Translations under genes and position numbers: made by a program
NCBI GenBank assembly: GCA_964467315.1
Contig: CAYXSA010000040.1
Location: 1-36,917, forward strand
Length of the DNA stretch: 36,917 nt
Reading direction: 5' to 3'
DNA from: JAAFIM01 sp964467315
GTDB taxonomy: Bacteria > Bacteroidota > Bacteroidia > Chitinophagales > Saprospiraceae
Notes under the pieces: model-generated
What the model saw: only the letters and a program-made list of their open reading frames with translations
Told to the model about the DNA's origin: nothing
Database searches by the model: none
Shown: positions 7,672 to 14,712 of the stretch, piece by piece
Layout of the letters: each line of letters starts with the position of its first letter
How positions within the stretch are numbered: the first letter of the stretch is position 1

Positions 7672-8120
7672 AAATTTTGATGCCGATAGATTGGTTTCTA
7701 TCGAACCTAAAACCCCTAAAAATATACTATTTTTCTAGCAATCAACTAAATACAGCTACACCGCATTATTTTGTGTTGATTTGGCGAGGAGAAACAGCAT
7801 TATTGTTAGTCTGCTGCACTTCTGACCGAAATAATAAGCGCCGAGAATTTGCAGAAGATAATGAAGCTTATAGTACGATTGTTTGGATATCGCCAGATGA
7901 GCAAAATGGCTTGGCAAAAGATACATTTGTAGATTGCAACAGCGTTTTTGAACACTCTATTGAAGATTTTACAAAATTGTACGAAGAAGGAAAACTTATC
8001 TATAAAGGTGAGTTGTCTGTTGTTCACTATGCGCAAATCATACAAGGGCTTTTGGACAGTTCCAATATAGCCAATGATACGAAGGATTTGCTTCGTCTGC
8101 TGCTCGACGGACTACCTTAG
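7668..8120 (+). CDS. Probable toxin partner of the Panacea protein
   Basis: The 150-residue product is translated from an ATGA overlap with the antitoxin gene. Its core, HYFVLIWRGETALLLVCCTSD, then a charged loop, then DTFVDCNSVFEHSIEDF and a C-terminal helix, has the order of strands and the 'variable then DT-x-VDC-N' pattern loosely expected of small SH3-barrel PemK/MazF-type proteins, but I cannot assign the family. The cysteines (CC and VDC) are notable. No signal peptide or membrane segment is seen. The toxin call rests mainly on position: second gene of a Panacea operon. A substrate-recognition partner in a non-toxin role is the alternative. Confidence 0.6.
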   Translation: MKILMPIDWFLSNLKPLKIYYFSSNQLNTATPHYFVLIWRGETALLLVCCTSDRNNKRREFAEDNEAYSTIVWISPDEQNGLAKDTFVDCNSVFEHSIEDFTKLYEEGKLIYKGELSVVHYAQIIQGLLDSSNIANDTKDLLRLLLDGLP

Positions 8121-8149
8121 CAAAGGGGCAAGCAGACAGACTAAGCGAT

Positions 8150-8320
8150 AAGCGTGAGCGGGCGACAGGGGCAGCGCGCTTTGCGCGCTGGTGCGAAGCA
8201 CCGACAGCCCCGAAAGCACGCGACCGCCGCCCCCCGCTTTGCGGGGGCGACCGCCAGTAGAGCCGTAGCGTGCTACGGCTTACGGCGGGCGGGGGGCAAG
8301 CGGCGGGCACGCCCAAAAAA
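8150..8320 (+). repeat. Family A variant element
   Basis: The left block is GCGTGAGCGGGCGACAGGGG instead of the usual GCGTGAGGGATAG, and the central block is CAGCCCCGAAAGCACGCGAC. Hairpins include GCGCGC..GCGCGC, GGTGCGAAGCACC and AGCCGTAGCGTGCTACGGCT (8261-8280). It ends GGGCACGCCC (8305-8314) and an A tract, which runs into the promoter of the next gene. The last 32 bp match 3639-3676. Confidence 0.75.
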
Positions 8321-8337
8321 ATAAAAAAATAAAAAAA

Positions 8338-8345
8338 TAAATTTG
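8338..8345 (+). promoter_or_regulatory. Promoter -7 box for the coiled-coil protein gene
   Basis: TAAATTTG matches TAnnTTTG and lies 20 bp before the ATG at 8365. The region where the upstream box would be is an (AAAAAAAT) run that continues the A tail of the family A element. Confidence 0.5.
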
Positions 8346-8364
8346 AATATACCTGTACTAGATT

Positions 8365-10212
8365 ATGAAAACGATACGCTATAGATTGCTATTTCTGTGG
8401 GCGCTTTTGATGCTGCCCCTTTTTGTGGCGGCGCAGGGCACATCGACGGGCAAACCCGCCCCGAAGGTGCGCGTGGGCGACTGTGAATATACGGTACTTT
8501 CGGGCTTGGCGGAGGTAACGCGCATAGAGCCACGCACGCCGAAAGACAGCAGCTTGCTGGGCTATGATGAGCAAGCCATCTATTTTACCTTCACGGCAAA
8601 GGAAGGCGGCGACCTGCTCCCGACTTACCGAGAGGAAGAATTTGAGTTTTATCTGGAGGCGAAGGGCGAGCGTTTTATGCCTGGCAACCAATATATGAAG
8701 CGCTACCAAATCCGCAAAGGCACGAAATACGCTATGCGCCTGTATCAGTCGCCGACCTGCGCCGAAAAAATCCTATACGCCAATCAATTTGGGGTAGGCT
8801 TGCCAAATGATGTGTCTGATGCAGCCGATAAACTCGACTCCCTCAAAGCATGGCGCTTGCAAAAGGCGATGATTGCCGCAGAAGAGGCACGCGATACTAT
8901 GCCCGCTGATGTAGTAATGACGGTGCCCACCGCCCTTTCTCCCGAAGAGCGCCAACGCCGCGACGACTCTATAGCCGTCGAGAAAAAGCGTGCAGCCGAC
9001 TCCATAGCCGAATACAAACGCAACAACGAATTTTTGGAGCAAGAGCGCGCCCGTATGCGCGCCGATAGCGCAGCGGCAGCCGACTCGCTCAACCGCGCTA
9101 CCATACCCGCAGATACGACAGCTATCGCCGCTGTAGACAGCGCAAAAAATACAAAAACTACCACGAAAACCAGTGGCGGCAGTAGCGGAGGAGGCAGCAG
9201 CGGCGGCGGCAGCGGCGGCACAACCCCGCCCACCGACAATAATACCGCCACCAAAACCGATGGCAACCCTACCAAAACCGAGGGCACACCCAGCGAAAAC
9301 CCCGATGTAAGCAGCAACACCAAAACCAATCCCAACGAGAAATCACCCGACGAAATAGAACGTCTGGAGCGTCTGCGCAGGGAGGCAGAAGAGGAGGCAA
9401 AACGCAAGTTTGAAGCCGAACAGGCAATCAAAAATGCAGAAGAAGCCGAGCGGCTGCGCAAGGTGGAAGAGGCACGCATGCAGGACTCTATCGCACAGGC
9501 AAAAATTTTCGCCAAACAGGCAGAGAAAAACCGCAAAGACTCCCTCGCCCGCGCCAAAGTTGAAGAAAAACGCGTGCAGGATTCTATCCGCGTAGCCAAC
9601 GAAAACGCCGCCCGCCAAGCCGCCATCGAAGCCCAGCAAAAAGCCGCCGAAGATGCCCGACTAAAACAAGAATTTGAGGAAGAGGCACGCAAAAAACTCG
9701 AAGCCCAGCTCGCCGAAGAAAATCGCATCAAGGAAGAAGAGCGTAAGCGACAAGAAGAGTTAGCCCGCATAGAAGCCGAGAAAAAACGCAAAGAAGCCGA
9801 AGCCGAAGCCGCCCGTAAAAAGCGAGAAGAGGACGAAATAAAGCGAGCAGACTGCGCTTTCCAGCCCAAAGTAACGGGCACTATACAGATACTCGACATT
9901 AAAAAGGTCAAAGAAGCCGCAGAAAGCCACTTGGGCTATGCCGAGTACGAAGTCCGCTACCGCTTTACTCCCTCCAATATCAACGATATAGCCAAGAAAG
10001 ACCGCAAAATCTGGGAAACGGAATATCTGCTCGTCATCGACCCACGCGGCAAAAATGCCAACCCCAGCGCCGCTTATATAGCCGCTTACAATATCAAGCA
10101 AAATGCACAATTTACGGGCTTCGCCGAAGTCCTGTCTACGGGCATCTGCAACCCTGTTATCGTATTTTCGCCGCAACTGCCCGTAGATGCTGCCAAACTG
10201 GATTTGAAGTAA
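8365..10212 (+). CDS. Exported protein: two similar beta domains joined by a long coiled coil
   Basis: The 615-residue product has a signal peptide (residues 1-23, MKTIRYRLLFLWALLMLPLFVAAQ). Residues 32-148 form an N-terminal beta domain (GDCEYTVLSGLAEVTRIEP ... IYFTFTAKEGG ... YQIRKGTKYAMRLYQSPTCAEKILYA). Residues 155-495 are strongly charged and alanine-rich coiled coil, broken by a flexible Gly/Ser, Thr/Asn/Pro linker near 268-325. The C-terminal domain (about 495-615) repeats the pattern of the first one: ADCAFQPKVTGTIQILDIKK, YEVRYRFTP, AAYNIKQNAQFTGFAEVLSTGICNPVIVF, suggesting internal duplication. One conserved cysteine pair per domain. No lipobox and no T9SS tail, so it is probably periplasmic. 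Own promoter upstream and terminator downstream. Function unknown; a periplasmic spacer or scaffold is a guess. Confidence 0.8.
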   Translation: MKTIRYRLLFLWALLMLPLFVAAQGTSTGKPAPKVRVGDCEYTVLSGLAEVTRIEPRTPKDSSLLGYDEQAIYFTFTAKEGGDLLPTYREEEFEFYLEAKGERFMPGNQYMKRYQIRKGTKYAMRLYQSPTCAEKILYANQFGVGLPNDVSDAADKLDSLKAWRLQKAMIAAEEARDTMPADVVMTVPTALSPEERQRRDDSIAVEKKRAADSIAEYKRNNEFLEQERARMRADSAAAADSLNRATIPADTTAIAAVDSAKNTKTTTKTSGGSSGGGSSGGGSGGTTPPTDNNTATKTDGNPTKTEGTPSENPDVSSNTKTNPNEKSPDEIERLERLRREAEEEAKRKFEAEQAIKNAEEAERLRKVEEARMQDSIAQAKIFAKQAEKNRKDSLARAKVEEKRVQDSIRVANENAARQAAIEAQQKAAEDARLKQEFEEEARKKLEAQLAEENRIKEEERKRQEELARIEAEKKRKEAEAEAARKKREEDEIKRADCAFQPKVTGTIQILDIKKVKEAAESHLGYAEYEVRYRFTPSNINDIAKKDRKIWETEYLLVIDPRGKNANPSAAYIAAYNIKQNAQFTGFAEVLSTGICNPVIVFSPQLPVDAAKLDLK

Positions 10213-10239
10213 CTTACCACTGTATACGGTCTTAATTAT

Positions 10240-10286
10240 ATCCACTCCTTAGCGCGCTATTTGTTGCCGTTGGGAGTGGATTTTTT
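10240..10286 (+). terminator. Rho-independent terminator
   Basis: The stem ATCCACTCC (10240-10248) / GGAGTGGAT (10273-10281) with a 24-nt loop is followed by TTTTT. It separates two exported coiled-coil genes. Confidence 0.75.
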
Positions 10287-10321
10287 CGTTAGATGGCTTC
10301 ACTAAAATTTGATTTATCCTT

Positions 10322-11212
10322 ATGCGTACATTTCTCTTGTTTTGTTTGCTGGCTGCGCCGCTGCTCATCTTGGCACAATCCAACTCAAGTTTTGCGCTGA
10401 CGCTTTTGCACTACGATTTGGCAAGTAAGACAGGCAAGCAGCCCGTCAGCGGCTCCAAACTGCGCCTTACCCATCAAAGCACAAAAGCAGTATACAGCGC
10501 CATTACAGATGCCAACGGACGCGCTACTTTGCAACTGCCTACGCAGGCGAATTATCTGCTTAGTCTCGACTGCCCGCACTGCGACGATATGCAGCCTATA
10601 GAGATAAATGCTATGGATACGGAAGAGGGCTTGCGCATGACTTTTACTTTTCAGGAGTATTCGGCTGCTTATTACAGGCTCAAGCACGAAGACGCAATAG
10701 CCTTTTCCGCCAAACAAATCGCAGCCGAAAAAGCCGAAGAAGAAAATAGAAAACTCCAGCAAGCCGAATACGAAAAACAAGCAGCCGAAGACCGCCGACA
10801 AGAAAAACTCTACGAAGAAAAGAAAGCTGCCCAAGCCGCACAGATGGCAGAGCGCGACAGCAAGGGCATCAATGCGATATTTTATGTCATTTTGCCCAAT
10901 GAGGAAAATATATACGGTATGCAAGCCTGCGAAGAGCGAATTTTTTGCGCCGCCGCCGTGTACGAAGACGAAAGCCGAAAAAACCTATACGGCACTATAG
11001 ACAGCTATTATCAAGGCAACGCCTGTATGGGCAGTCTGGAAAATAACAAAAATAGCGGCGCACGTATGCACCACCCCAAAACAGGCACTTACAAATACTA
11101 CGCTATTTCGGGCGATGGCAAATACGAATGGCGAGGCTCTTACACCATCGCAGCAGGCAAAGTAACTGCCGTCCCCTTGCATCTATCCGCCGCAAAACCA
11201 AGAAAAAAATGA
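10322..11212 (+). CDS. Exported protein with prealbumin-like domain, coiled coil and C-terminal domain
   Basis: The 296-residue product has a signal peptide (about residues 1-18, ending LILAQ). Residues 22-115 look like a carboxypeptidase-regulatory or transthyretin-like beta sandwich (TLLHYDLASKTGKQPVSGSKLRL, TDANGRATLQLPTQANYLLSLDC). Residues 120-180 are an E/K/A/Q-rich coiled coil. Residues 183-290 form a separate domain with three cysteines (GMQACEERIFCAAAVYED, NACMGSL) and a beta end (GKYEWRGSYTIAAGKVTAVPLHL). The architecture of beta domain, coiled coil, beta domain matches its upstream neighbour, though the domains are not obviously homologous. A near-promoter (TAAAATTTG, one base too long) lies at 10303-10311. 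The stop codon is the first unit of a heptamer array. Confidence 0.75.
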   Translation: MRTFLLFCLLAAPLLILAQSNSSFALTLLHYDLASKTGKQPVSGSKLRLTHQSTKAVYSAITDANGRATLQLPTQANYLLSLDCPHCDDMQPIEINAMDTEEGLRMTFTFQEYSAAYYRLKHEDAIAFSAKQIAAEKAEEENRKLQQAEYEKQAAEDRRQEKLYEEKKAAQAAQMAERDSKGINAIFYVILPNEENIYGMQACEERIFCAAAVYEDESRKNLYGTIDSYYQGNACMGSLENNKNSGARMHHPKTGTYKYYAISGDGKYEWRGSYTIAAGKVTAVPLHLSAAKPRKK

Positions 11213-11247
11213 CGAATGACGAATGACGAATGACGAATGACGAATGA
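11208..11247 (+). repeat. 7-bp tandem array (ATGACGA) starting at a stop codon
   Basis: About 5.5 copies of the unit ATGACGA. The TGA stop of the preceding gene (11210-11212) is part of the first unit. Confidence 0.95.
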
Positions 11248-11265
11248 TTTTTGTAGTTGCAAAAT

Positions 11266-11332
11266 GTAGCCCCAAAGGGGCGTTTTCTTCCGTAACCATA
11301 GGCAAGCGCAGCGCAGCCTACGGGCAGGCACG
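11266..11332 (+). repeat. Family F repeat
   Basis: The unit TAGCCCCAAAGGGGCG then TTTTCTTCCGTA, then an inverted block AGGCAAGCGCAGC / GCAGCCTACGG. A second good copy is at 13580-13643 and a diverged reverse copy at 25941-25995. Confidence 0.7.
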
Positions 11333-11347
11333 AAGCGAATGACAAAT

Positions 11348-11391
11348 AGTACTTGCTACCACTGCCGCCGCGAGGCGGCATAGTACCTACA
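11348..11391 (+). repeat. Family D palindromic repeat (short form)
   Basis: AGTACTTGCTACC, the hairpin GCCGCCGCGAGGCGGC, then TAGTACCTAC. It is nearly identical to 12294-12338 and to the ends of 5045-5122. Confidence 0.8.
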
Positions 11392-11455
11392 CACAAAGCA
11401 CCACCTACACACAAAGCACCACCTATACACAAAGCACCACCTACACACAAAGCAC
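11387..11455 (+). repeat. 18-bp minisatellite
   Basis: 3.8 copies of CTACACACAAAGCACCAC, with one C to T change in the third copy. It starts inside the right end of the family D repeat, so it may have grown from that end. Confidence 0.95.
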
Positions 11456-11456
11456 A

Positions 11457-11479
11457 TTCGTAACTCGTAATTCGTAATT
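11457..11479 (+). repeat. 7-bp array (TTCGTAA) before a promoter
   Basis: Three units, TTCGTAA, CTCGTAA and TTCGTAA, directly upstream of the promoter box at 11486. Confidence 0.8.
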
Positions 11480-11485
11480 ATTTTG

Positions 11486-11493
11486 TATTTTTG
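11486..11493 (+). promoter_or_regulatory. Promoter -7 box, possibly giving a leaderless mRNA
   Basis: TATTTTTG matches TAnnTTTG and ends only 6 bp before the ATG at 11500. Transcription would start at or next to the start codon. It also argues against the TTG start at 11491, which lies within the box. Confidence 0.5.
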
Positions 11494-11499
11494 CGCGCT

Positions 11500-12219
11500 A
11501 TGAACTTATTTTTTATGCGCTTCGCTGTTTGCTGCCTGTTTTTGTTGCTTTGCTCATCGGCACTGCGGGCACAATTTTTCTTTTCGGGGGCTTATTCGCA
11601 GCAGTGGCTGCGTATGCCACGCTTGGAGGCGATAATCGATACCTTCAATACGCGCGAAAATCATACCTTGCCAAAATTGCGCAGCCTGAGCGGCTTTCAG
11701 GCAACCGTAGGCGGCGTGCAAACCTTCGCTATAGTCGAACTCGGCGTATCTAATGCCGTACGCCGACTGCGCAGCTTTTCGCCCAATCAACTGCGCGAAA
11801 ACGCCGAAATCGTCGCCTCGCATACCGCTATAAATTTTTCGCTCGGCTTCCGACCCCTGCAAAAACAGTTTCTATTTGTAGGCGTAGGCTTAAATTTTGG
11901 ACTAAGTCGACTGCGTCATTCCTTCGGCGGCGACTACGTTGTTACCCTCAAAAAATACAATCTCGCCCCCGAAATTTTCTTCGACTATAGCATAAAAATC
12001 CGCTTCCTGCTCAAACCCGCACAGCGGGAAAAAATGTTCTACCTCCTGCGCCTGCGCCCCTTCTACCAATTCCACTTTCCTTACGACCTTACCAATACCG
12101 ATACCCAACTCAATGGCGCGCCCTCCCAAACGCCCCAATCCGCCGCTTATGCCGAGCGCTGGAATAATTTCGGCTTCCGCATCGGTCTGGTCATCCCCTT
12201 TTTCAAAAGTGAAAAGTGA
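11500..12219 (+). CDS. Probable outer-membrane beta-barrel protein
   Basis: The 239-residue product has a signal peptide (about residues 1-24, ending ALRAQ). The mature protein shows alternating hydrophobic strands and turns (FFFSGAYSQQWLRM, TFAIVELGVSNAV, AINFSLGFRP, FLFVGVGLNFGLSRL, MFYLLRLRPFYQFHF) and ends in a strand, FGFRIGLVIPFF, typical of porin-like Bacteroidota barrels of about eight strands. The ATG at 11500 is chosen over the TTG at 11491 because the latter lies in the promoter. The last residues KSEK and the stop codon are encoded by the heptamer AGTGAAA, so the extreme C-terminus was probably altered by growth of that repeat. Specific function unknown. Confidence 0.7.
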   Translation: MNLFFMRFAVCCLFLLLCSSALRAQFFFSGAYSQQWLRMPRLEAIIDTFNTRENHTLPKLRSLSGFQATVGGVQTFAIVELGVSNAVRRLRSFSPNQLRENAEIVASHTAINFSLGFRPLQKQFLFVGVGLNFGLSRLRHSFGGDYVVTLKKYNLAPEIFFDYSIKIRFLLKPAQREKMFYLLRLRPFYQFHFPYDLTNTDTQLNGAPSQTPQSAAYAERWNNFGFRIGLVIPFFKSEK

Positions 12220-12220
12220 A
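12208..12220 (+). repeat. Heptamer repeat (AGTGAAA) spanning a stop codon
   Basis: Nearly two units of the same heptamer that forms the array at 1-46. The unit supplies the last codons and the TGA stop of the upstream gene. Confidence 0.7.
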
Positions 12221-12293
12221 CACGAACGGCGAAGCCCTCCGCGAAGCGAAGCGAAGTGAACGCGTAGCGCAAAGTTAAAAAACGCACAATACT

Positions 12294-12338
12294 TGATACT
12301 TGCTACCACTGCCGCCGCAAGGCGGCATAGTACCTACA
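12294..12338 (+). repeat. Family D palindromic repeat (short form)
   Basis: Reads GATACTTGCTACC, the hairpin GCCGCCGCAAGGCGGC, then TAGTACCTAC. Upstream of it (12221-12293) is low-complexity sequence with GCGAAGC repeats. Confidence 0.8.
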
Positions 12339-12365
12339 ACATAAAGCTCAAAATTCGTAATTCTC

Positions 12366-12791
12366 ATGATAGGCAAACTCCTCACACTCGTTATTCTTTT
12401 TACTATTGGCTGGGTCATCTATGCCAAGTTTTTCGGTACTGACCAAGAAAAACAAATCGCCAACAATATCACCAGCTCCTTCTCTTCGCTCGTCAGTGGC
12501 ATCACGGGCGCAATACGCAATGAGGTGGATAAAGGCACCTTCCAAAAGGCTTTTCAAAAGACTACGGAAGCCATCGACGCACTGCGCAACGACGATAAAA
12601 GCGGCAACTATGCCAAACAAATCGCCGAACTCGAAGCCGAGCGCAAGCGCTTAGAAAGCCAACTCGAAACGGGCAAACAACTCAAATCGACTATCGACCA
12701 AAAAACGTCGGAAACCAAAACCCGCGAAGAACTCAAAGCCTTAGCCGATAAAATTGATGCCCTCTCCAAAGAGATGCAAAAGAAAAAATAA
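12366..12791 (+). CDS. Small single-pass membrane protein with coiled coil
   Basis: The 141-residue protein has one N-terminal membrane segment (about residues 4-23, LLTLVILFTIGWVIYAKFF) and no cleavage site, so it is probably anchored. Residues 80-141 are a heptad-rich charged coiled coil (QIAELEAERKRLESQLE; ELKALADKIDALSKEMQKKK). The product is not recognised. Only 11 bp separate its stop from the next start, so the two genes probably form an operon of membrane proteins. Confidence 0.7.
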   Translation: MIGKLLTLVILFTIGWVIYAKFFGTDQEKQIANNITSSFSSLVSGITGAIRNEVDKGTFQKAFQKTTEAIDALRNDDKSGNYAKQIAELEAERKRLESQLETGKQLKSTIDQKTSETKTREELKALADKIDALSKEMQKKK

Positions 12792-12802
12792 GCCCCTATA
12801 TT

Positions 12803-13387
12803 ATGCGCCTACCCTTCCTTTATCGCTGGTTTGCGCTCCGTATGGGGCGCAAATCCGTTTTGCTGTCCATACTCGGCATCCTGCTGATGAATGTTGTTTT
12901 GGCGCAACTCTCCGCCCAAATGCTGGCAAATAGCGACGGAAAAGCCAAAATTCCCGACCTCGCTTTCGGCTATACTGCCGATGAACTCTACACTTGGTTC
13001 GAGCTCTACGGCGAGGGCGGGCGCGCCATCTACGCATGGATTGCACTCGGCGTAGACATCGTATACCCCATCATTTACACGATGGGCTTCATTTTTTTCC
13101 TCACGACCGCCTTCGAGCACGCCTTCCCGCGCCAAATCAATAGCCTCTACAAAATCTGCCTTGTCCCGCTTTTGATTGCCGCCCTCGACCTGCTCGAAAA
13201 CGCACTACTTTCCGTCCTCCTGCACAGCCTGCCCGCCAAAATGCCCAGCCTTGTCGCCTTCGCTTCCGTCATTACACAAATGAAATGGCTGCTTTTGATA
13301 CTCGTCCTCACGGCGCTCATCATCGCTATCATCGGCTATTTCGTCTATAAAAAAGACAATATCGGCAAGCTCAACGTCTACAAATAA
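12803..13387 (+). CDS. Four-segment integral membrane protein of unknown function
   Basis: The 194-residue protein has four hydrophobic segments: about 18-38 (SVLLSILGILLMNVVLAQL), 77-102 (WIALGVDIVYPIIYTMGFIFF), 118-140 and 157-186 (WLLLILVLTALIIAIIGYFVY). The loop between the first two contains a distinctive IPDLAFGYTADELYTWFELYGEGGR motif region, and the second segment contains Asp-x-x-Tyr-Pro, a pattern I have seen in unnamed bacterial membrane proteins but cannot assign. Second gene of the 12366-13387 operon. A family A element starts 16 bp after the stop. Confidence 0.72.
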   Translation: MRLPFLYRWFALRMGRKSVLLSILGILLMNVVLAQLSAQMLANSDGKAKIPDLAFGYTADELYTWFELYGEGGRAIYAWIALGVDIVYPIIYTMGFIFFLTTAFEHAFPRQINSLYKICLVPLLIAALDLLENALLSVLLHSLPAKMPSLVAFASVITQMKWLLLILVLTALIIAIIGYFVYKKDNIGKLNVYK

Positions 13388-13402
13388 TTCTTTTTTTCCT
13401 TT

Positions 13403-13537
13403 TTTATTTGGGCGTGCCCCTGCTCCCCGCGCCGCGCCACGGCGTGCTTACGCACTTGTGGCAAATCGCGGCGCTTAAAGGTCGCAGGGTCGGGCTATTC
13501 ACGCCGCGATAAATCGCGGCGCTACTATCCCTCACGC
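13403..13537 (-). repeat. Family A mosaic palindromic element
   Basis: On the plus strand: a T tract, GGGCGTGCCC, the internal block CTGCTCCCCGCGCCGCGCC ... GCGCTTAAAGGTCGCAG, then GGTCGGGCTATTC, a hairpin GCCGCGAT/ATCGCGGC (13503-13520) and CTATCCCTCACGC. The T side faces the stop codon at 13387. Confidence 0.85.
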
Positions 13538-13579
13538 AAAAAAGACAGCTTTCGCGCCGCCAAAGGGGCGGCGCTATCC

Positions 13580-13643
13580 ATAGCCCCAAAGGGTCGTTTT
13601 CTTCCGTAGCCGTAGGTAAGCGCGTAGCGCGCAGCCTGCGGAC
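13580..13643 (+). repeat. Family F repeat
   Basis: Reads TAGCCCCAAAGGGTCG, TTTTCTTCCGTAGCC, then GCGCGTAGCGCGCAGCCTGCGG. It is about 85 percent alike to 11266-11332 by eye and lies 12 bp before the next start codon. Confidence 0.65.
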
Positions 13644-13654
13644 AAAAAATATCC

Positions 13655-14683
13655 ATGCCGCGTTTTATCGCCTTTTGCTGGTTTGCTCTTTTCCTCGCTG
13701 CCTGCGCCGATAGCAGCGACCGCAGTGCCGCTGTAGTATCGGGCGAATTGCGCCCCTCAAAAGACACGCCTACATACTGCTACATCGCCCAACACGCAGA
13801 CCTACGCGAAGGCATCGCCCTCACTTACGACCCCGCCAACGGCGCACTACTCGGCACAGGCGAAGGCTGGCTCTACGATACCGACCGCGCCTACAATATC
13901 GAAATCAGCGCCCATTGCCCCGATGCCCAAAAAGGCTGCATACTCAAAATACGCCGCCAATTTCTCGACGATGGCAGCATACACCACAATCAAGAAAATT
14001 GGTACTTACAAAGCCAACCCCAGCAATGGCGCAGCCAACCGATAGAACGTTGGCATAGCAGCGCCCCCAGCCTGCCACTCCGATACTATCGTATACACTG
14101 CTTCAATGCCGCCTTCAAAGACGATAAACTCTGGGACGATATACATATATTCAACGAGGGCTTCGCCCCCGCCCAGCGCGGCGATAAATACGCCCTTGTC
14201 GATACCAACCTGCGCGAGCGCCTGCCCGCCCAATACATAGAATTGGGCTTTATCAATGAAGGTACGATGGTCTTCGCCGAAAATATAGGCAGCACCCAAC
14301 TGCGCGGTGTTATCGATACCGCAGGCAAAATACTCCTCCCCGCCCAATATACAATGGCAACCCCCTTCTACAGCGGCGCAGCTTGGGCAATGCCCTTCAG
14401 AGGGAAAGGCTGGCAACTCTTCGATAAAACAGGCAAAGCCCTCACAGACGATGGCTTTAGCGCTATACACTTCTCCGACCTCCAACCCAATCAAAAGCCC
14501 ATCAAAGAGGGACTTAGCGCCGTAGAAAGGCAAGGGAAATGGGGCTTCCTCGACACAGCAGGCAAAACCGCCATTCCCTTCAAGTACGAATTTGCGCGCA
14601 ATTTCCAAAACGGACGCGCCGAAGTCGCCTTAGACGGAAAAACGCTCTATATAGACCAGAAAGGCAATACCATCACCGAATAA
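13655..14683 (+). CDS. Lipoprotein with WG repeats
   Basis: The 342-residue product begins with a lipoprotein signal (MPRFIAFCWFALFLAAC; lipobox LAAC, Cys17 lipidated). The middle region (about 30-180) is unassigned. From about residue 185 there are WG-type repeats: LRGVIDTAGKILLPAQY, GKGWQLFDKTGKALTDDGF, and the canonical GKWGFLDTAGKTAIPFKY with FQNGRAEV. WG repeats form beta-propeller-like or solenoid surfaces of largely unknown role and are common in Bacteroidota envelopes. The start is the first ATG and gives a perfect signal. The next gene begins 29 bp after the stop, so cotranscription is possible. Confidence 0.82.
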   Translation: MPRFIAFCWFALFLAACADSSDRSAAVVSGELRPSKDTPTYCYIAQHADLREGIALTYDPANGALLGTGEGWLYDTDRAYNIEISAHCPDAQKGCILKIRRQFLDDGSIHHNQENWYLQSQPQQWRSQPIERWHSSAPSLPLRYYRIHCFNAAFKDDKLWDDIHIFNEGFAPAQRGDKYALVDTNLRERLPAQYIELGFINEGTMVFAENIGSTQLRGVIDTAGKILLPAQYTMATPFYSGAAWAMPFRGKGWQLFDKTGKALTDDGFSAIHFSDLQPNQKPIKEGLSAVERQGKWGFLDTAGKTAIPFKYEFARNFQNGRAEVALDGKTLYIDQKGNTITE

Positions 14684-14712
14684 AAATTTAGCGATTCGCA
14701 AGCCGCTACGCC

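Noticed and set aside
8784..9911. 375-codon minus-strand open frame opposite the coiled-coil gene
   Set aside because: It is the Ser/Arg/Ala-rich shadow of the Glu/Lys/Ala codons of the real gene, without a signal, motif or promoter.
11491..11499. TTG start of the 11500 barrel gene
   Set aside because: It overlaps the promoter box; the ATG three codons later gives a normal signal peptide.
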